A stretch of 64,000 nucleotides of DNA from Pseudomonas oryzae. Lineage in GTDB: Bacteria > Pseudomonadota > Gammaproteobacteria > Pseudomonadales > Pseudomonadaceae. The DNA lies in the NCBI RefSeq assembly GCF_900104805.1, contig NZ_LT629751.1, forward strand, positions 2,771,001 to 2,835,000, read 5' to 3'. Both the position numbers and the translations under genes were made by a program. Below are positions 1-8,630 of the stretch, piece after piece. The notes under the pieces were generated by a model. The model worked only from the letters and a program-made list of their open reading frames with translations, was not told the origin of the DNA and searched no databases. Each line of letters opens with the position of its first letter. The stretch's first letter is position 1.

Positions 1-433
1 GGCCTTTCCGTCGATCGCCGCCCTGGTCAACATCGCTCGCAGCCTGGGCGTGACCGTGCAGTGGTTCTTCGCCGGCGAGGAGCCGGTACCCAGCGAGGAG
101 CGCGACTACGTGGTGCGGCGCAACAACCGCCTGCGCATCCAGTACGACCAGGGCATCGTCGACGAACTGCTGACGCCGAAGATGAACCTGCAGCTGGAGA
201 TGCTCTACACCCGCATGCCACCCGGCGCGGAGAGCACCCAGAGCTACTCGCACGAGGGCGACGAGGTGGGCTTCGTGCTCAGCGGCCAGCTCGAGCTGTG
301 GGTCGGCGAGCGCTACTTTCACCTGTTCGAGGGCGACAGCTGCGCCTTCTCGTCACGCGAGCCGCATCGCTACCGCAACCCGGGCAACAGCGAAACCATC
401 GTGGTCTGGGCGATCAGCCCGCCGAGCTTCTGA
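1..433 (+). CDS. XRE-family regulator with C-terminal cupin domain (5' truncated by window edge)
   Basis: The reading frame is already open at base 2 and runs to a TGA at 431-433, so the N-terminus lies outside the window. The first visible residues (AFPSIAALVNIARSLGVTVQWFF) look like the end of a Cro/CI helix-turn-helix domain. The last 70 or so residues form a cupin barrel (YSHEGDEVGFVLSGQLELWVG, then FEGDSC and EPHRY). This HTH-cupin architecture is that of PuuR/PauR-type ligand-responsive repressors. Its target cannot be told from this fragment. It converges on the symporter unit that follows. It could be the regulator of a polyamine or amino-acid pathway, but that is inference from family only. 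Confidence 0.85.
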   Translation, partial: AFPSIAALVNIARSLGVTVQWFFAGEEPVPSEERDYVVRRNNRLRIQYDQGIVDELLTPKMNLQLEMLYTRMPPGAESTQSYSHEGDEVGFVLSGQLELWVGERYFHLFEGDSCAFSSREPHRYRNPGNSETIVVWAISPPSF

Positions 434-460
434 AGCGGACTTCCTCAAACCCCGGATACG

Positions 461-490
461 CGAAGGCCGCGGTTTCACCCGCGGCCTTCG
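461..490. terminator. Bidirectional terminator hairpin between convergent genes
   Basis: An 11-bp perfect stem (cgaaggccgcg paired with cgcggccttcg) with an 8-nt loop lies between the end of the cupin regulator and the end of the small membrane protein gene. There is no strong T-run on either side. Confidence 0.6.
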
Positions 491-496
491 CCTTGC

Positions 497-625
497 TCAC
501 TCGGTTGCCGCCTCCGCCGGCACCCTCCGCGCCGCATAGTCGCGCCGCACCACGGCGTGCGCCAGCAGCCCCATCAGGAAGACCGAAAGACCGTAACCGA
601 TCGACAGCAGATATGCGCCCAGCAT
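497..625 (-). CDS. 42-residue single-span membrane protein downstream of the symporter
   Basis: This short frame starts at an ATG (623-625) preceded by a good Shine-Dalgarno (GAGAGG) and begins 14 nt after the symporter stop. The product starts MLGAYLLSIGYGLSVFLMGL. It has one hydrophobic segment (about residues 2-25) followed by a basic, alanine-rich tail (VVRRDYAARR) that should stay in the cytoplasm. Spacing and ribosome binding site make translational coupling with the sodium:solute symporter likely. By analogy with small subunits encoded beside other transporters, it may be an accessory or stabilising peptide. That role is inference, and I do not recognise a named family. Confidence 0.7.
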   Translation of the reverse strand: MLGAYLLSIGYGLSVFLMGLLAHAVVRRDYAARRVPAEAATE

Positions 626-639
626 GACGTTCACCTCTC

Positions 640-2247
640 TCAGGATTGTCCCAGCGCCTGGCTGTAGGGAATCGCGTAGTAGTTGATCAGCAGGGCGGCG
701 ATCAGCACCCCACTGGCCATCATCAGCCGCGGCACCAGCAGGGTGCCGCCCACTGCGGCGTTATCGCACTCCTCGACCGGTGTCTGGCGGATGCGCGCGA
801 GAAAGCTGCGCTCGGTATGGCTGACCGTACCGGCGCGACTGACCAGCAGGATGGTCAGCAGGCTGAGCACGCTGCCGATGATGAACGGATCCAGGTAGAC
901 CGGCAGGCTGACCACACCGAACTTGCGCAGGAAGTTGGCGATGATGTTGGCGACGAAGCCAACCACGATGCCCCAGAAAGCGGCAGAGGCAGTGATGCGC
1001 TTGCTCCAGATGCTCATGAAGGCCACCGCGCCCCACGAGGAGGCGAACAGGGTGCCGGCGAAATAGGTGATCCACATGATCGCCGACGGCTTGATGAAGG
1101 CGATCGCCAGACTGACCAGGCCGGCCGCCAGCATCACCAGCCGGCTGTAGCGCAGCTTCTCGGCATCGCTGCCCTTGAGCTCGACGATGTCGTTGGTGGC
1201 GCTGAAACCGATCAGCGACAGGAAGGTGGAGCAGGACGACAGCGCCGCAGCCATGATGCCGACGATCAGAATGGTGCCCAGCCAGCCGGGCATGACGTTC
1301 ATCGCCGCCCAGATCACCGCCTTCTCCGGATTGTCGATGGCCGGGTTGAGCAGGTTGATCGCCGCACCCATCAGCATCAGGGCGATGTACAGCAGCATCA
1401 GGATCAGCCCGGACCAGCAGGCCGAGCGGATCACCACATGCTCGCTGCGCGCCATCAGGTAGCGACTGGTCTGCCACGGGCTGACCGCCACCACCCCGCC
1501 CCAGGCCACGCCGAGGATCAGCGCCCACACCAGCGAGCTGGCGTGCGAGGGCCAGTAGGCCTTGTCGCCCTCGAGGCCGTGCCAGGCGAGGATGCCCGGA
1601 CGCTGTTCGAAGGTCGCCAGCGCGGCCACGGTCTGCTGCATGCCGCCGGTGGCGTCGATCAGGTACCAGACGCCGAGGAAGGCCACCACGGTGAACACCA
1701 GGAACATCAGGGTATCGGTGAGCACCACCCCTTCCGACCCCGAATAGAGCGTGAACAGGGTGTAGCCGAGCCACACCAGCAGCAGCGCCTGCCAGTATTC
1801 AAGGCCGCCGATCTCGGAGATCAGCAGCGCAGCGCCCTGGGTAACCGCGATCAGGTAGGCGGTGATGCCGAGGATGGTGGTCAGCCCCGCGGCACACTGC
1901 ACCCGCCGCGAGGCGAAGCGCTTGCCGAAGTATTCGGGGATGGTCAGCGCCTGGCTGCGACGCACATAGCGGCCGAAGAACAGTGCACCGACCACGTACC
2001 CCATGCTGTTGACCGCCACCAGCGCCAGCATCAGGAAGGCGTAGCCCTCGTAGGCGAAGCCGGTCTCGGCCATGAATGCGTTGGTACTCAGGAAGCTGGC
2101 CACCAGCGTACCGACGATCAGCAGCGTCGGTGCATTGCGGCCGGCCACGTAGTAGTCGTCGAGGCCCTTGACCTTGCGGCCGGCGTAGTTGCCGATCGCG
2201 ACGTAGATGGCGACGCTGACGAGTATCCCGATCAGATAAATGCTCAT
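640..2247 (-). CDS. Sodium:solute symporter (SSS/SLC5 family)
   Basis: 535 residues with 12-13 hydrophobic segments and hallmarks of the SSS family: the N-terminal DDYYVAGRNAP segment after TM1, ASFLSTNAFMAETG in TM2, and SSCSTFLSLIGFSATNDI in the core. It should import a small solute with sodium across the inner membrane. The start at 2247 has a strong GGAGG seven bases upstream; an in-frame extension to 2433 has no ribosome binding site and is not hydrophobic. A 42-residue membrane protein follows directly. Substrate is unknown. The neighbouring D-malate/tartrate dehydrogenase pair would be compatible with an organic acid, but this is only context. Confidence 0.92.
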   Translation of the reverse strand: MSIYLIGILVSVAIYVAIGNYAGRKVKGLDDYYVAGRNAPTLLIVGTLVASFLSTNAFMAETGFAYEGYAFLMLALVAVNSMGYVVGALFFGRYVRRSQALTIPEYFGKRFASRRVQCAAGLTTILGITAYLIAVTQGAALLISEIGGLEYWQALLLVWLGYTLFTLYSGSEGVVLTDTLMFLVFTVVAFLGVWYLIDATGGMQQTVAALATFEQRPGILAWHGLEGDKAYWPSHASSLVWALILGVAWGGVVAVSPWQTSRYLMARSEHVVIRSACWSGLILMLLYIALMLMGAAINLLNPAIDNPEKAVIWAAMNVMPGWLGTILIVGIMAAALSSCSTFLSLIGFSATNDIVELKGSDAEKLRYSRLVMLAAGLVSLAIAFIKPSAIMWITYFAGTLFASSWGAVAFMSIWSKRITASAAFWGIVVGFVANIIANFLRKFGVVSLPVYLDPFIIGSVLSLLTILLVSRAGTVSHTERSFLARIRQTPVEECDNAAVGGTLLVPRLMMASGVLIAALLINYYAIPYSQALGQS

Positions 2248-2674
2248 ACACCCTCCGGAAGTGACCACTGGCGTGCCCCGCTGCGCGGGCAGTCGGGAGG
2301 GAATCGCCAGGAGCCAGATGACGTCGCCGGCCGTCCAGCGGCCGGGCAACAGGACGAGCCGGCGCCAGTGCGGCGCTGGTTCATGAAAAGGGAGAGTGCC
2401 GGGCGACCGGGGCCGGGCCTTCGGAAAACGCACGTAACGGGACAGGAATAGCTAGCCATGCCTGGACTCCTGCCGGGCGCTGGCGCGCGACGGCGGTCGG
2501 GTACGCCATGAGGGCGTCTTTGTTCTTATTTGTAAAAAATCTCACATAAAATTTTACCAATAGCAACATGGGTTTTTATTTTTATCCGCCAAGCATGAGT
2601 TCTGCCCGAGCACGACCAGGCCACCGCATGCCGGCAGCCGAAGACCTGGGATAGTGGAAAGCAGGGCGCGCGCC
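2248..2674. other. Intergenic region with an AT-rich segment
   Basis: About 430 bp without a convincing gene. Bases 2518-2590 are strikingly AT-rich against a roughly 67% GC background, with runs of A and T. This segment probably holds the promoter of the minus-strand symporter and the 3' end of the lysR transcript. I cannot assign a clean -35/-10 pair. Short frames here lack ribosome binding sites or family resemblance. Confidence 0.5.
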
Positions 2675-3586
2675 CTACTCGGCAGCGTCGTAGTGCTGGG
2701 CGAAGTAGCCGCGCAGGAACTCCACGGTGACGCGCACCTTGGCCGAGCTGGCCAGCGGGGCGGCGTACACCGCCCAGATGTTTGCCGGCTGGCGGTAGTC
2801 GGGGAGGATGTGCACCAGGCGACCACTGCGCAGGCTGTCGCGCACGTCCCACCAGGAGCGCAGGAGGATGCCGCAGCCGTCGATGCCCCACTGGTGGACC
2901 ATCTCGCCGTGGTTGGAGGAGAGGCTGCCGGTGACCTTGACGCTCTCCTCGCCCTGCGGGCCCTGCAGGCGCCAGACGCCGAACGGGTGGTCGCGCTCCT
3001 TGATCAGCAGGCAGGCGTGCCCGGCCAGCTCGGCCAGGCTGCGCGGTTCGCCGTGGCGGGCCAGGTAGGCCGGCGCGGCGCAGAGGATGCGGTGGTTGGG
3101 CGCCAGCTGGCGGGCGATCAGCTCGGGGGCGATCTCGTCGCCGACGCGGATGTCCAGGTCGACGCCCTCGCCGACCAGGTCGACCAGGCGGTCATGGACG
3201 TCGAAGCGAATGTCCAGCTCCGGGTAGCGGGCGGACAGCTGTGCGATCGCCGGCGCCAGGTAGCGCCGGCCGAAGCCGAAGCTGCTGACCATGCGCAGCT
3301 GGCCGCGCGGCTCCTGGTGCAGCGCCGACACCTCTTCCTGCATCTGCTGCATGGCGTCGAGGATGCGCTGTGCCCAGTGGTAGACCCGCTCGCCGTCCTC
3401 GGTGATCGCCACCCGTCGGGTAGTGCGGTGCAGCAGGCGCACGCCGAGGTTGTCCTCGAGCAGGCGCACACGCTTGCTGACGAAGGCCGGCGAGGCGTTC
3501 AGCTCGGCCGCGGCGGCGGCGAAGCTGCTGCGCCGGGCGACCAGGACGAAGACGCGCAGGTCCTCAAGGGGCGGCAGACTATTCAC
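2675..3586 (-). CDS. dmlR: LysR-family transcriptional regulator, DmlR-like
   Basis: 303 residues. The N-terminal winged HTH (LEDLRVFVLVARRSSFAAAA, then SPAFVSKRVRLLE, to about residue 65) is followed by a LysR effector-binding domain. The sequence resembles DmlR, the activator of D-malate dehydrogenase, and it is transcribed divergently from a DmlA/TtuC-type dehydrogenase only 100 bp away, the usual arrangement of a LysR regulator and its target. The start is a GTG at 3584-3586 with a weak Shine-Dalgarno; the nearby ATG at 3593 is out of frame. It probably binds the shared intergenic region, where AT-rich partial dyads are visible around 3617-3635. Confidence 0.85.
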   Translation of the reverse strand: MNSLPPLEDLRVFVLVARRSSFAAAAAELNASPAFVSKRVRLLEDNLGVRLLHRTTRRVAITEDGERVYHWAQRILDAMQQMQEEVSALHQEPRGQLRMVSSFGFGRRYLAPAIAQLSARYPELDIRFDVHDRLVDLVGEGVDLDIRVGDEIAPELIARQLAPNHRILCAAPAYLARHGEPRSLAELAGHACLLIKERDHPFGVWRLQGPQGEESVKVTGSLSSNHGEMVHQWGIDGCGILLRSWWDVRDSLRSGRLVHILPDYRQPANIWAVYAAPLASSAKVRVTVEFLRGYFAQHYDAAE

Positions 3587-3686
3587 GAATCATGCTCAAT
3601 GAATCAACGGATAGGCAGATTATCTATCGATCTATGCCTTATAGCATGCCTGGCACCTCCCCCGTCCAACCAGTGAGGACCAGACC

Positions 3687-4766
3687 ATGAGCAAGACATT
3701 CAGAATCGCCGCCATTCCCGGCGACGGCATCGGCCAGGAAGTGCTGCCCGAGGGCCTGCGCGTGGTGCAGGCCGCGGCGCGCAAGTGGAACCTCGACCTC
3801 GAGTTCGAGACCATCGACTGGGCCAGCTGCGACTACTACCTGGAACACGGCCAGATGATGCCGGACGACTGGTTCGCGCGGCTCAAGGACTTCGACGCCC
3901 TGTACTTCGGCGCGGTCGGCTGGCCGGACAAGGTGCCCGACCACATCTCGCTGTGGGGCTCGCTGCTCAAGTTCCGCCGCGACTTCGACCAGTACGTCAA
4001 CATCCGCCCGGTGCGCCTGTTCCCCGGCGTGCCCTGCCCGCTGGCCGGCCGCGAGCCGGGCGACATCGACTTCGTGGTGATCCGCGAGAACACCGAGGGC
4101 GAGTACTCCTCGCTGGGCGGGCGCATGTTCGAGGGCACCGAGCACGAGTTCGTGGTACAGGAGTCGGTGTTCACCCGCCGCGGCGTCGACCGCATCCTCA
4201 AGTACGCCTTCGACCTGGCGCAGACCCGCGAGCGCAAACGCCTGACCGCCGCCACCAAGTCCAACGGCATGGCGGTGAGCATGCCCTACTGGGACGAGCG
4301 GGTCGCCGCGATGGCCGCGCAGTACCCGGACATCGCCTGGGACAAGCAGCACATCGACATCCTCTGCGCGCGCTTCGTGCTGCAGCCGGAGCGCTTCGAC
4401 GTGGTGGTCGCCTCCAACCTGTTCGGCGACATCCTCTCCGACCTCGGCCCGGCCTGCGCCGGCACCATCGGCATCGCACCCTCGGCCAACCTCGATCCGG
4501 AGCGCCGCTTCCCGTCGCTGTTCGAGCCGGTGCATGGCTCGGCGCCGGACATCTTCGGGCAGAACATCGCCAACCCGATCGCCATGATCTGGTCCGGCGC
4601 GCTGATGCTCGACTTCCTCGGCAACGGCGACGAGCGCTATCGCGCCGCCCACGACGGCATCCTCGCCGCCATCGAGAAGGTCATCCACAGCGGGCCGAAG
4701 ACCCGCGACCTGGGCGGCAACGCCTCGACCCAGGCAGTCGGCCAGGCCATCGCCGCCGCACTGTGA
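3687..4766 (+). CDS. dmlA: D-malate / tartrate dehydrogenase (decarboxylating), DmlA/TtuC type
   Basis: 359 residues of the isocitrate/isopropylmalate dehydrogenase superfamily, which oxidatively decarboxylates 2-hydroxy acids with NAD and a divalent metal. Visible signatures are the N-terminal IPGDGIGQEV, the substrate and metal segment VIRENTEGEYSSLGGR, the metal-binding stretch VVASNLFGDILSDLGP, and the NAD-site motif EPVHGSAPDIFGQNIANP. Length and these motifs fit the tartrate/D-malate dehydrogenase branch rather than LeuB. AGGACC lies eight bases before the ATG. The divergent dmlR-like gene supports D-malate or tartrate as inducer and substrate. Which of the two acids is preferred cannot be read from sequence. 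Confidence 0.9.
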   Translation: MSKTFRIAAIPGDGIGQEVLPEGLRVVQAAARKWNLDLEFETIDWASCDYYLEHGQMMPDDWFARLKDFDALYFGAVGWPDKVPDHISLWGSLLKFRRDFDQYVNIRPVRLFPGVPCPLAGREPGDIDFVVIRENTEGEYSSLGGRMFEGTEHEFVVQESVFTRRGVDRILKYAFDLAQTRERKRLTAATKSNGMAVSMPYWDERVAAMAAQYPDIAWDKQHIDILCARFVLQPERFDVVVASNLFGDILSDLGPACAGTIGIAPSANLDPERRFPSLFEPVHGSAPDIFGQNIANPIAMIWSGALMLDFLGNGDERYRAAHDGILAAIEKVIHSGPKTRDLGGNASTQAVGQAIAAAL

Positions 4767-4832
4767 CCGCTCGCGGCTGGCCGGCGCACGCTGGCCAGCC
4801 GCTCATCCGCATCACCTGGCAAAATGGCCCGA

Positions 4833-4861
4833 TTGAGCCGTATCCACCTTTACGGTTAAAT
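4833..4861 (+). promoter_or_regulatory. Putative sigma-70 promoter for the cold-shock-domain membrane gene
   Basis: TTGAGC (4833-4838) and TTAAAT (4856-4861) are separated by 17 bases. Transcription would start near 4868, leaving a leader of about 150 nt before the proposed start at 5020. Long leaders are typical of cspA-type genes. Predicted from sequence only. Confidence 0.45.
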
Positions 4862-5019
4862 AGCGTCCGCGTCTTCACCGAGCCGCTTCGCAACCCTCTT
4901 CGGCTCGCTCCGGCGCCGTCCGGCACCCTCTGCATGTATTGGCGTTTCCCTCCTTCCTCTCGCCAGTTGTCATGTCCGGCCACTTTCTCTGCAGTCTGTA
5001 TTTTGCCAAGGTGAATCAA

Positions 5020-5679
5020 TTGAGCATTCTGAAAACCGTCCATCTTCTCTCGGGCGCGGCGGCCCTGCTGCTGTCCTTCGTCCCCAGCCTGCGCGCCGAC
5101 GCCCAGCCCTGGCTGCAGCAGCCCGAGGCCCTGTACCTGGCCTTCACCGGCCTGGCCAACCTGCTGGTCGCCCCGCTGGCCGACGCCGCCGGCCGCCGTC
5201 TGCAGCGTCTGGCCAGCGCCCTGCTGGTGCTCGCCGTGGGCCTGCAGTGCCTGGCCTCGCTGGTGCCGCTGGACAGCCTGGCCGGCCTGCCGGTGGTGCT
5301 GCTGACCCTGCTGGCCATCGCCGCCGCCGCCGTGGTCCAGCTGCTGCCCGGCCGGGCGGCCCCTGCCGCTGCCCCGGTCAGCGCAGCCGTACCGCCGGCC
5401 AAGGCGCCGGTGGCGCCCCGCCCCGCGGCGCCCGCTGCCAAGCCGGTGAGCCGCGGCGAGCCGAGCGGTGCGCGCTCGCGCGGCACGGTCAAGTGGTTCA
5501 ACACCTCCAAGGGCTTCGGTTTCATCTCCCGCGACGACGGCGATGACATCTTCGTGCACTTCCGCGCCATCCGCGGCGAGGGCCACCGGGTGCTGGTCGA
5601 GGGCCAGCGCGTGGAGTTCACCGTGGCCCAGCGCGACAAGGGCCTGCAGGCCGAAGACGTGGTGATCCTCGAGGACTGA
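5020..5679 (+). CDS. Membrane protein with C-terminal cold-shock (CSD) domain
   Basis: 219 residues from a TTG start. There are four hydrophobic segments (about 6-25, 38-55, 63-83, 90-109), a Pro/Ala-rich linker (111-150), and a cold-shock OB-fold (152-219). The CSD has intact RNP1 (KGFGFI) and RNP2-like (IFVHF) motifs. This should place a single-stranded nucleic-acid-binding domain on the cytoplasmic face of the inner membrane. I chose TTG at 5020 because AAGGTG sits at the right distance and the protein then begins SILKTVHLL, directly before the first membrane span. In-frame ATGs at 4939 and 4972 would add a poorly conserved-looking N-terminus. Function beyond RNA binding is not known to me. 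Confidence 0.8.
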   Translation: MSILKTVHLLSGAAALLLSFVPSLRADAQPWLQQPEALYLAFTGLANLLVAPLADAAGRRLQRLASALLVLAVGLQCLASLVPLDSLAGLPVVLLTLLAIAAAAVVQLLPGRAAPAAAPVSAAVPPAKAPVAPRPAAPAAKPVSRGEPSGARSRGTVKWFNTSKGFGFISRDDGDDIFVHFRAIRGEGHRVLVEGQRVEFTVAQRDKGLQAEDVVILED

Positions 5680-5689
5680 GTAGCCTCGC

Positions 5690-5735
5690 GCCGAAAACAA
5701 GGAGCCCGCCATATGGCGGGCTCCTTGTTTTCGGC
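5690..5735. terminator. Perfect 21-bp inverted-repeat bidirectional terminator
   Basis: Two 21-nt arms (5690-5710 and 5715-5735) are perfectly complementary around an ATAT loop. A/T-rich outer ends give a U-tract on either strand. It separates the plus-strand cold-shock membrane gene from minus-strand slyX. Confidence 0.9.
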
Positions 5736-5744
5736 TGCTCGATC

Positions 5745-5951
5745 TCAGTAGTGCGGCGGCGGCGCCTCGTCCTCGGCCGGGCCGATCTGCCCGACCAGCT
5801 CGGCCTGGCGCGCGGCCAACGCCTCGACCTGGCGCTGCAGGCGCTCGATCAGGCGCCCCTGGGCGAGCAGCTCGTCGCTGAGCTGCTGCAGGGTGTCGTC
5901 CTGGAAGGCCAGGCGGGTTTCCAGCTCGGTGACGCGCATTTCCAGGCTCAT
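5745..5951 (-). CDS. slyX: SlyX-family protein
   Basis: 68 residues. Almost the whole protein is a predicted coiled coil ([19 protein letters not shown] onward, heptads to about residue 55), ending in the acidic, proline-rich DEAPPPHY tail typical of SlyX. The cellular role of SlyX is not established. The ATG at 5949-5951 overlaps the stop of the upstream HIT gene by 4 bp, so the two are translationally coupled. The long upstream extension of this frame (to 6686) lies over the HIT and kinase genes and is not a gene. Confidence 0.88.
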   Translation of the reverse strand: MSLEMRVTELETRLAFQDDTLQQLSDELLAQGRLIERLQRQVEALAARQAELVGQIGPAEDEAPPPHY

Positions 5952-6382
5952 TGGGCCTCCGGGGCGAAGCGGAAGTCCTCGGGGTCGAGCACCAGACGCA
6001 GCTTGGCGCGTACCTCCTTGACCTGCTCCTCGCTGTAGGGCACCGCCGGCTGGCGCCCCCACACCGGCGCCGGCCAGGCGGCGTCGCTGCGCCGGCGCAC
6101 GATGACGTGCATGTGCAGCTGGCTGACCACGTTGCCGAGGGTGGCGACATTCATCTTGTCGGCCTTGAAGATGTCCTTGAGCAGTTCCGCGAGCAGGGTG
6201 GTCTCGCGCCACAGCGAGCGCTGGTCGGCGGCGTCGAGCTGGAACAGCTCGCTGACCTCCTCGCGGCGCGGCACCAGGATGAACCAGGGGTAGCTGGCGT
6301 CGTTCATCAGCAGCAGGCGGCACAGCGGGAAGTCGCCCATGTGCAGGGTGTCCTGCTCCAGGCGCGAGTCGAGGGCAAACAT
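5948..6382 (-). CDS. HIT-family (histidine triad) protein
   Basis: 144 residues of the histidine-triad nucleotide-binding superfamily. The motif is QLHMHVIV at about residues 100-107, so the first two histidines are present and the third is replaced by isoleucine. [13 protein letters not shown] is the typical early strand and loop of the fold. HIT proteins hydrolyse or transfer nucleotide phosphoramidates or mixed phosphates, with the middle histidine as nucleophile, so some activity is possible. It is the first gene of a two-gene unit with slyX and lies downstream of the two-component kinase gene with about 80 bp between. Confidence 0.85.
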   Translation of the reverse strand: MFALDSRLEQDTLHMGDFPLCRLLLMNDASYPWFILVPRREEVSELFQLDAADQRSLWRETTLLAELLKDIFKADKMNVATLGNVVSQLHMHVIVRRRSDAAWPAPVWGRQPAVPYSEEQVKEVRAKLRLVLDPEDFRFAPEAQ

Positions 6383-6460
6383 GCCGGCGTCTCCTTGAGG
6401 TGGGATGGCGATGCGCGCCAGTGTGCCACAGCTGGCCCGGCGCGGCCCGCCGAGAATCCC

Positions 6461-7936
6461 TCAGCGCTCCGCCGGCAGATTGCGCGGCAGCCACACCTCG
6501 ACCAGCAGCCCACCGAGCTCGGCCTCGCCGAGGAGGATCTCGCCGCGATGCAGCTCGACGATGCGCTGCACGATGGACAGTCCGAGCCCGGCGCCCTGCC
6601 CCGCGCCCTGGCGGTAGAAGCGGCGGAACAGCCGCTCGCGCTGCTCGGCCGGCACGCCGGGGCCGCTGTCGGCCACCCGCAGGCACAGGCGCCCGGCCTC
6701 GGCCTGCAGGGTGACGGCGATGCGCCCCCCGCTCGGCGTGTACTGCACGGCGTTGCCGACCAGATTCTGCAGGAGGATGCCGAGGCTCGGCGCATCGCCG
6801 CGCAGGCGGCAGTCGGCGGCCTCGTCACAGTCGAAGCTCAGCTCCTGCTCGCGCTCCAGCGCCAGCGGGATGAGCTCGGCCAGCTCCTGGCGCAGGTAGG
6901 CCGCCAGGTCCAGCTCGACCATCGCCAGCTGGCGGGCATCCGGCTCCAGGCGCGCCAGGGTCAGTAGCTGGTTGACCACCCGGGTGGCGCGTTCGACGCC
7001 GGCCACCAGTTGCTGCAGGGCCGCCTCGCGGTCGGCGGCCTCCGGCGCCTCGAGGGCGTTCTGCGCGTGGATGCGCAGCACCGCCAGCGGCGTGCGCAGT
7101 TCGTGGGCGGCGTCGGCGAGGAAGCGCTTCTCGCGCTCCAGCAGGCTGGTGACCTGCAGCAGCAGGCGATTGAGCGCGGCGACCATCGGCTCCAGCTCCT
7201 GCGGCAGCGGTGCCAGGGTCAGCGGCGCGAGATTCTCCGCGTCGCGCGCCTTGATCAGGCCGACCACCTGCTCCAGCGGACGCAGACCCAGGCCGATCGC
7301 CGACCACACCAGCAGCGCCAGCAGCGGCAGGCCGATCAGATCGGGCAACAGGCTGCGCAGGGTGATCTTGCCGACCAGTTCGCCGCGCACGTCCTCACGC
7401 TCGGCGACCAGGATCCAGTGGCGGTCGGCCAGGTCCTGGCGCACGAACAGCCGCCAGTGCGCATCGCCCAGGGCCACCGTGTGATAGCCGGAAAGCCGCT
7501 CGCCGAGGGTGGACAGGCTGACGCCGCCGGCGAGGCCCTCGCCCACCGCGCCCCGCTGCTGCAGCAGGCTGGCCAGCAGCGCCGGCGGCGCGCTGGCCGA
7601 CTGCAGAAGCACCTGGCCCTGCTGGTCGAGCACCTGGAAGGCCAGCTTGGTCTCGTAGCGGTGGCCCTCGGCCAACGCGGCCGGCCCCTCGGGGTCGTCG
7701 CGGACCTGCAGCGCGGCATCCAGCGCCTGCTGCATGGCGGCGCGGATCTCCGGGGAGGGATCGCGGCCGACCATGCCCTCGAGCAGGCGCGCGCTCTGCG
7801 CCAGCTGGGCGTCGAACAGCTCCTCGATCTCGTGCTGGGCGTCGCTGTAGCTGCGCCAGGAAATCAGCGTCAGCGCCAGGGCGAGCACGCCGAGCACCCG
7901 CGCCAGGGTGCGCGTGCGGATCGAGCGCAGCCTCAT
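6461..7936 (-). CDS. Sensor histidine kinase, QseC/PmrB-like
   Basis: 491 residues. TM1 is at about 11-27, followed by a periplasmic sensor region of about 170 residues, TM2 at about 198-218, a short HAMP-like linker, a dimerisation and phosphoacceptor domain with H278 in [16 protein letters not shown], and an ATPase domain with the N box ([17 protein letters not shown]), the G1 box (VADSGPGVP) and [12 protein letters not shown]. An ExxE motif (E36-E39) lies just outside TM1, as in iron-sensing PmrB proteins. The ATG overlaps the response-regulator stop by 4 bp. It presumably phosphorylates the regulator encoded upstream. The stimulus is unknown; QseC and PmrB are the nearest families I recognise. 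Confidence 0.92.
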   Translation of the reverse strand: MRLRSIRTRTLARVLGVLALALTLISWRSYSDAQHEIEELFDAQLAQSARLLEGMVGRDPSPEIRAAMQQALDAALQVRDDPEGPAALAEGHRYETKLAFQVLDQQGQVLLQSASAPPALLASLLQQRGAVGEGLAGGVSLSTLGERLSGYHTVALGDAHWRLFVRQDLADRHWILVAEREDVRGELVGKITLRSLLPDLIGLPLLALLVWSAIGLGLRPLEQVVGLIKARDAENLAPLTLAPLPQELEPMVAALNRLLLQVTSLLEREKRFLADAAHELRTPLAVLRIHAQNALEAPEAADREAALQQLVAGVERATRVVNQLLTLARLEPDARQLAMVELDLAAYLRQELAELIPLALEREQELSFDCDEAADCRLRGDAPSLGILLQNLVGNAVQYTPSGGRIAVTLQAEAGRLCLRVADSGPGVPAEQRERLFRRFYRQGAGQGAGLGLSIVQRIVELHRGEILLGEAELGGLLVEVWLPRNLPAER

Positions 7937-8592
7937 GCCTTGTCCACCAGATAGCCGACGCCGCGCACGGTGCGGATCAGCTCGGGGAAGAACTTCTTGC
8001 GCAGGTGGTGCACGTGGACCTCGAGGGCGTTGCTCTCCACCTCCTCGTCCCAGCCGTAGAGCACCTGCTGCAGCTTGTCGCGGGTCAGCACCCGCCCCGG
8101 CTGGGCGAGCAGTTCGTGAAGGAGGAGGAACTCCTTGCGCGGCAGGTTGACCGGCACGCCCTGGTAGGTGACCTGCTGGCTGTCCGGCTCCAGGCGGATG
8201 CCACGGTACTCCAGCACCGACTGCGCGCGGCCGAAGCTGCGCCGCAGCAGGGCGCGCAGGCGGGCCTTGAGCTCGGCGACGTCGAACGGCTTGACCAGGT
8301 AGTCGTCGGCCCCGGCATCCAGCCCGGCGATGCGGTCGCTGGTGGCATCGCGGGCGGTCAGCACCAGCACCGGCGTCGCATTGCCGGCGCCGCGCAGGCG
8401 GCGCAGCACTTCGAGGCCGTCCATGCGTGGCAGGCCGAGGTCGAGCACGCACAGCTCGAAGCTCTCGTGGCTGAGGGCATGCCAGGCGCTGGCACCGTCC
8501 TGCAACCAGTCCACGGTGTAGCCCTCGGGCTTGAGCGCGGTACGAATGCCCTCGCCCAGCGCCTGATCATCCTCTACCAGCAATATCCGCAT
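7933..8592 (-). CDS. OmpR-family response regulator, PmrA/QseB-like
   Basis: 219 residues. The receiver domain has D51 as phosphoacceptor (VLDLGLPRMDG), an acidic pocket (VEDD), T in VLTARDA and K in VKPFD. The C-terminal winged helix (about 125-219) contains NLPRKEFLLLHEL and HVHHLRKKF. The sequence is closest to the PmrA/QseB branch, whose members bind direct repeats of TTAAG-like half-sites. Three such sites occur in this window (13022, 40000 and 47900), one of them upstream of the operon that ends just before this gene. The start at 8592 follows a GAGCGGGAA-type ribosome binding region. Confidence 0.92.
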   Translation of the reverse strand: MRILLVEDDQALGEGIRTALKPEGYTVDWLQDGASAWHALSHESFELCVLDLGLPRMDGLEVLRRLRGAGNATPVLVLTARDATSDRIAGLDAGADDYLVKPFDVAELKARLRALLRRSFGRAQSVLEYRGIRLEPDSQQVTYQGVPVNLPRKEFLLLHELLAQPGRVLTRDKLQQVLYGWDEEVESNALEVHVHHLRKKFFPELIRTVRGVGYLVDKA

Positions 8593-8630
8593 TCCCGCTC
8601 CTCGCTTCGGCTCCTGCGGCCACGGCAAAA

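Noticed and set aside
2244-2569. Short frames in the gap upstream of the sodium symporter
   Set aside because: None has a ribosome binding site, a recognised family or a convincing membrane or signal segment; they span the symporter leader.
4773-4802. Hairpin after dmlA as an intrinsic terminator
   Set aside because: The gcggctggcc and ggccagccgc arms pair well, but no T-run follows, so it is only a possible pause or Rho-dependent end.
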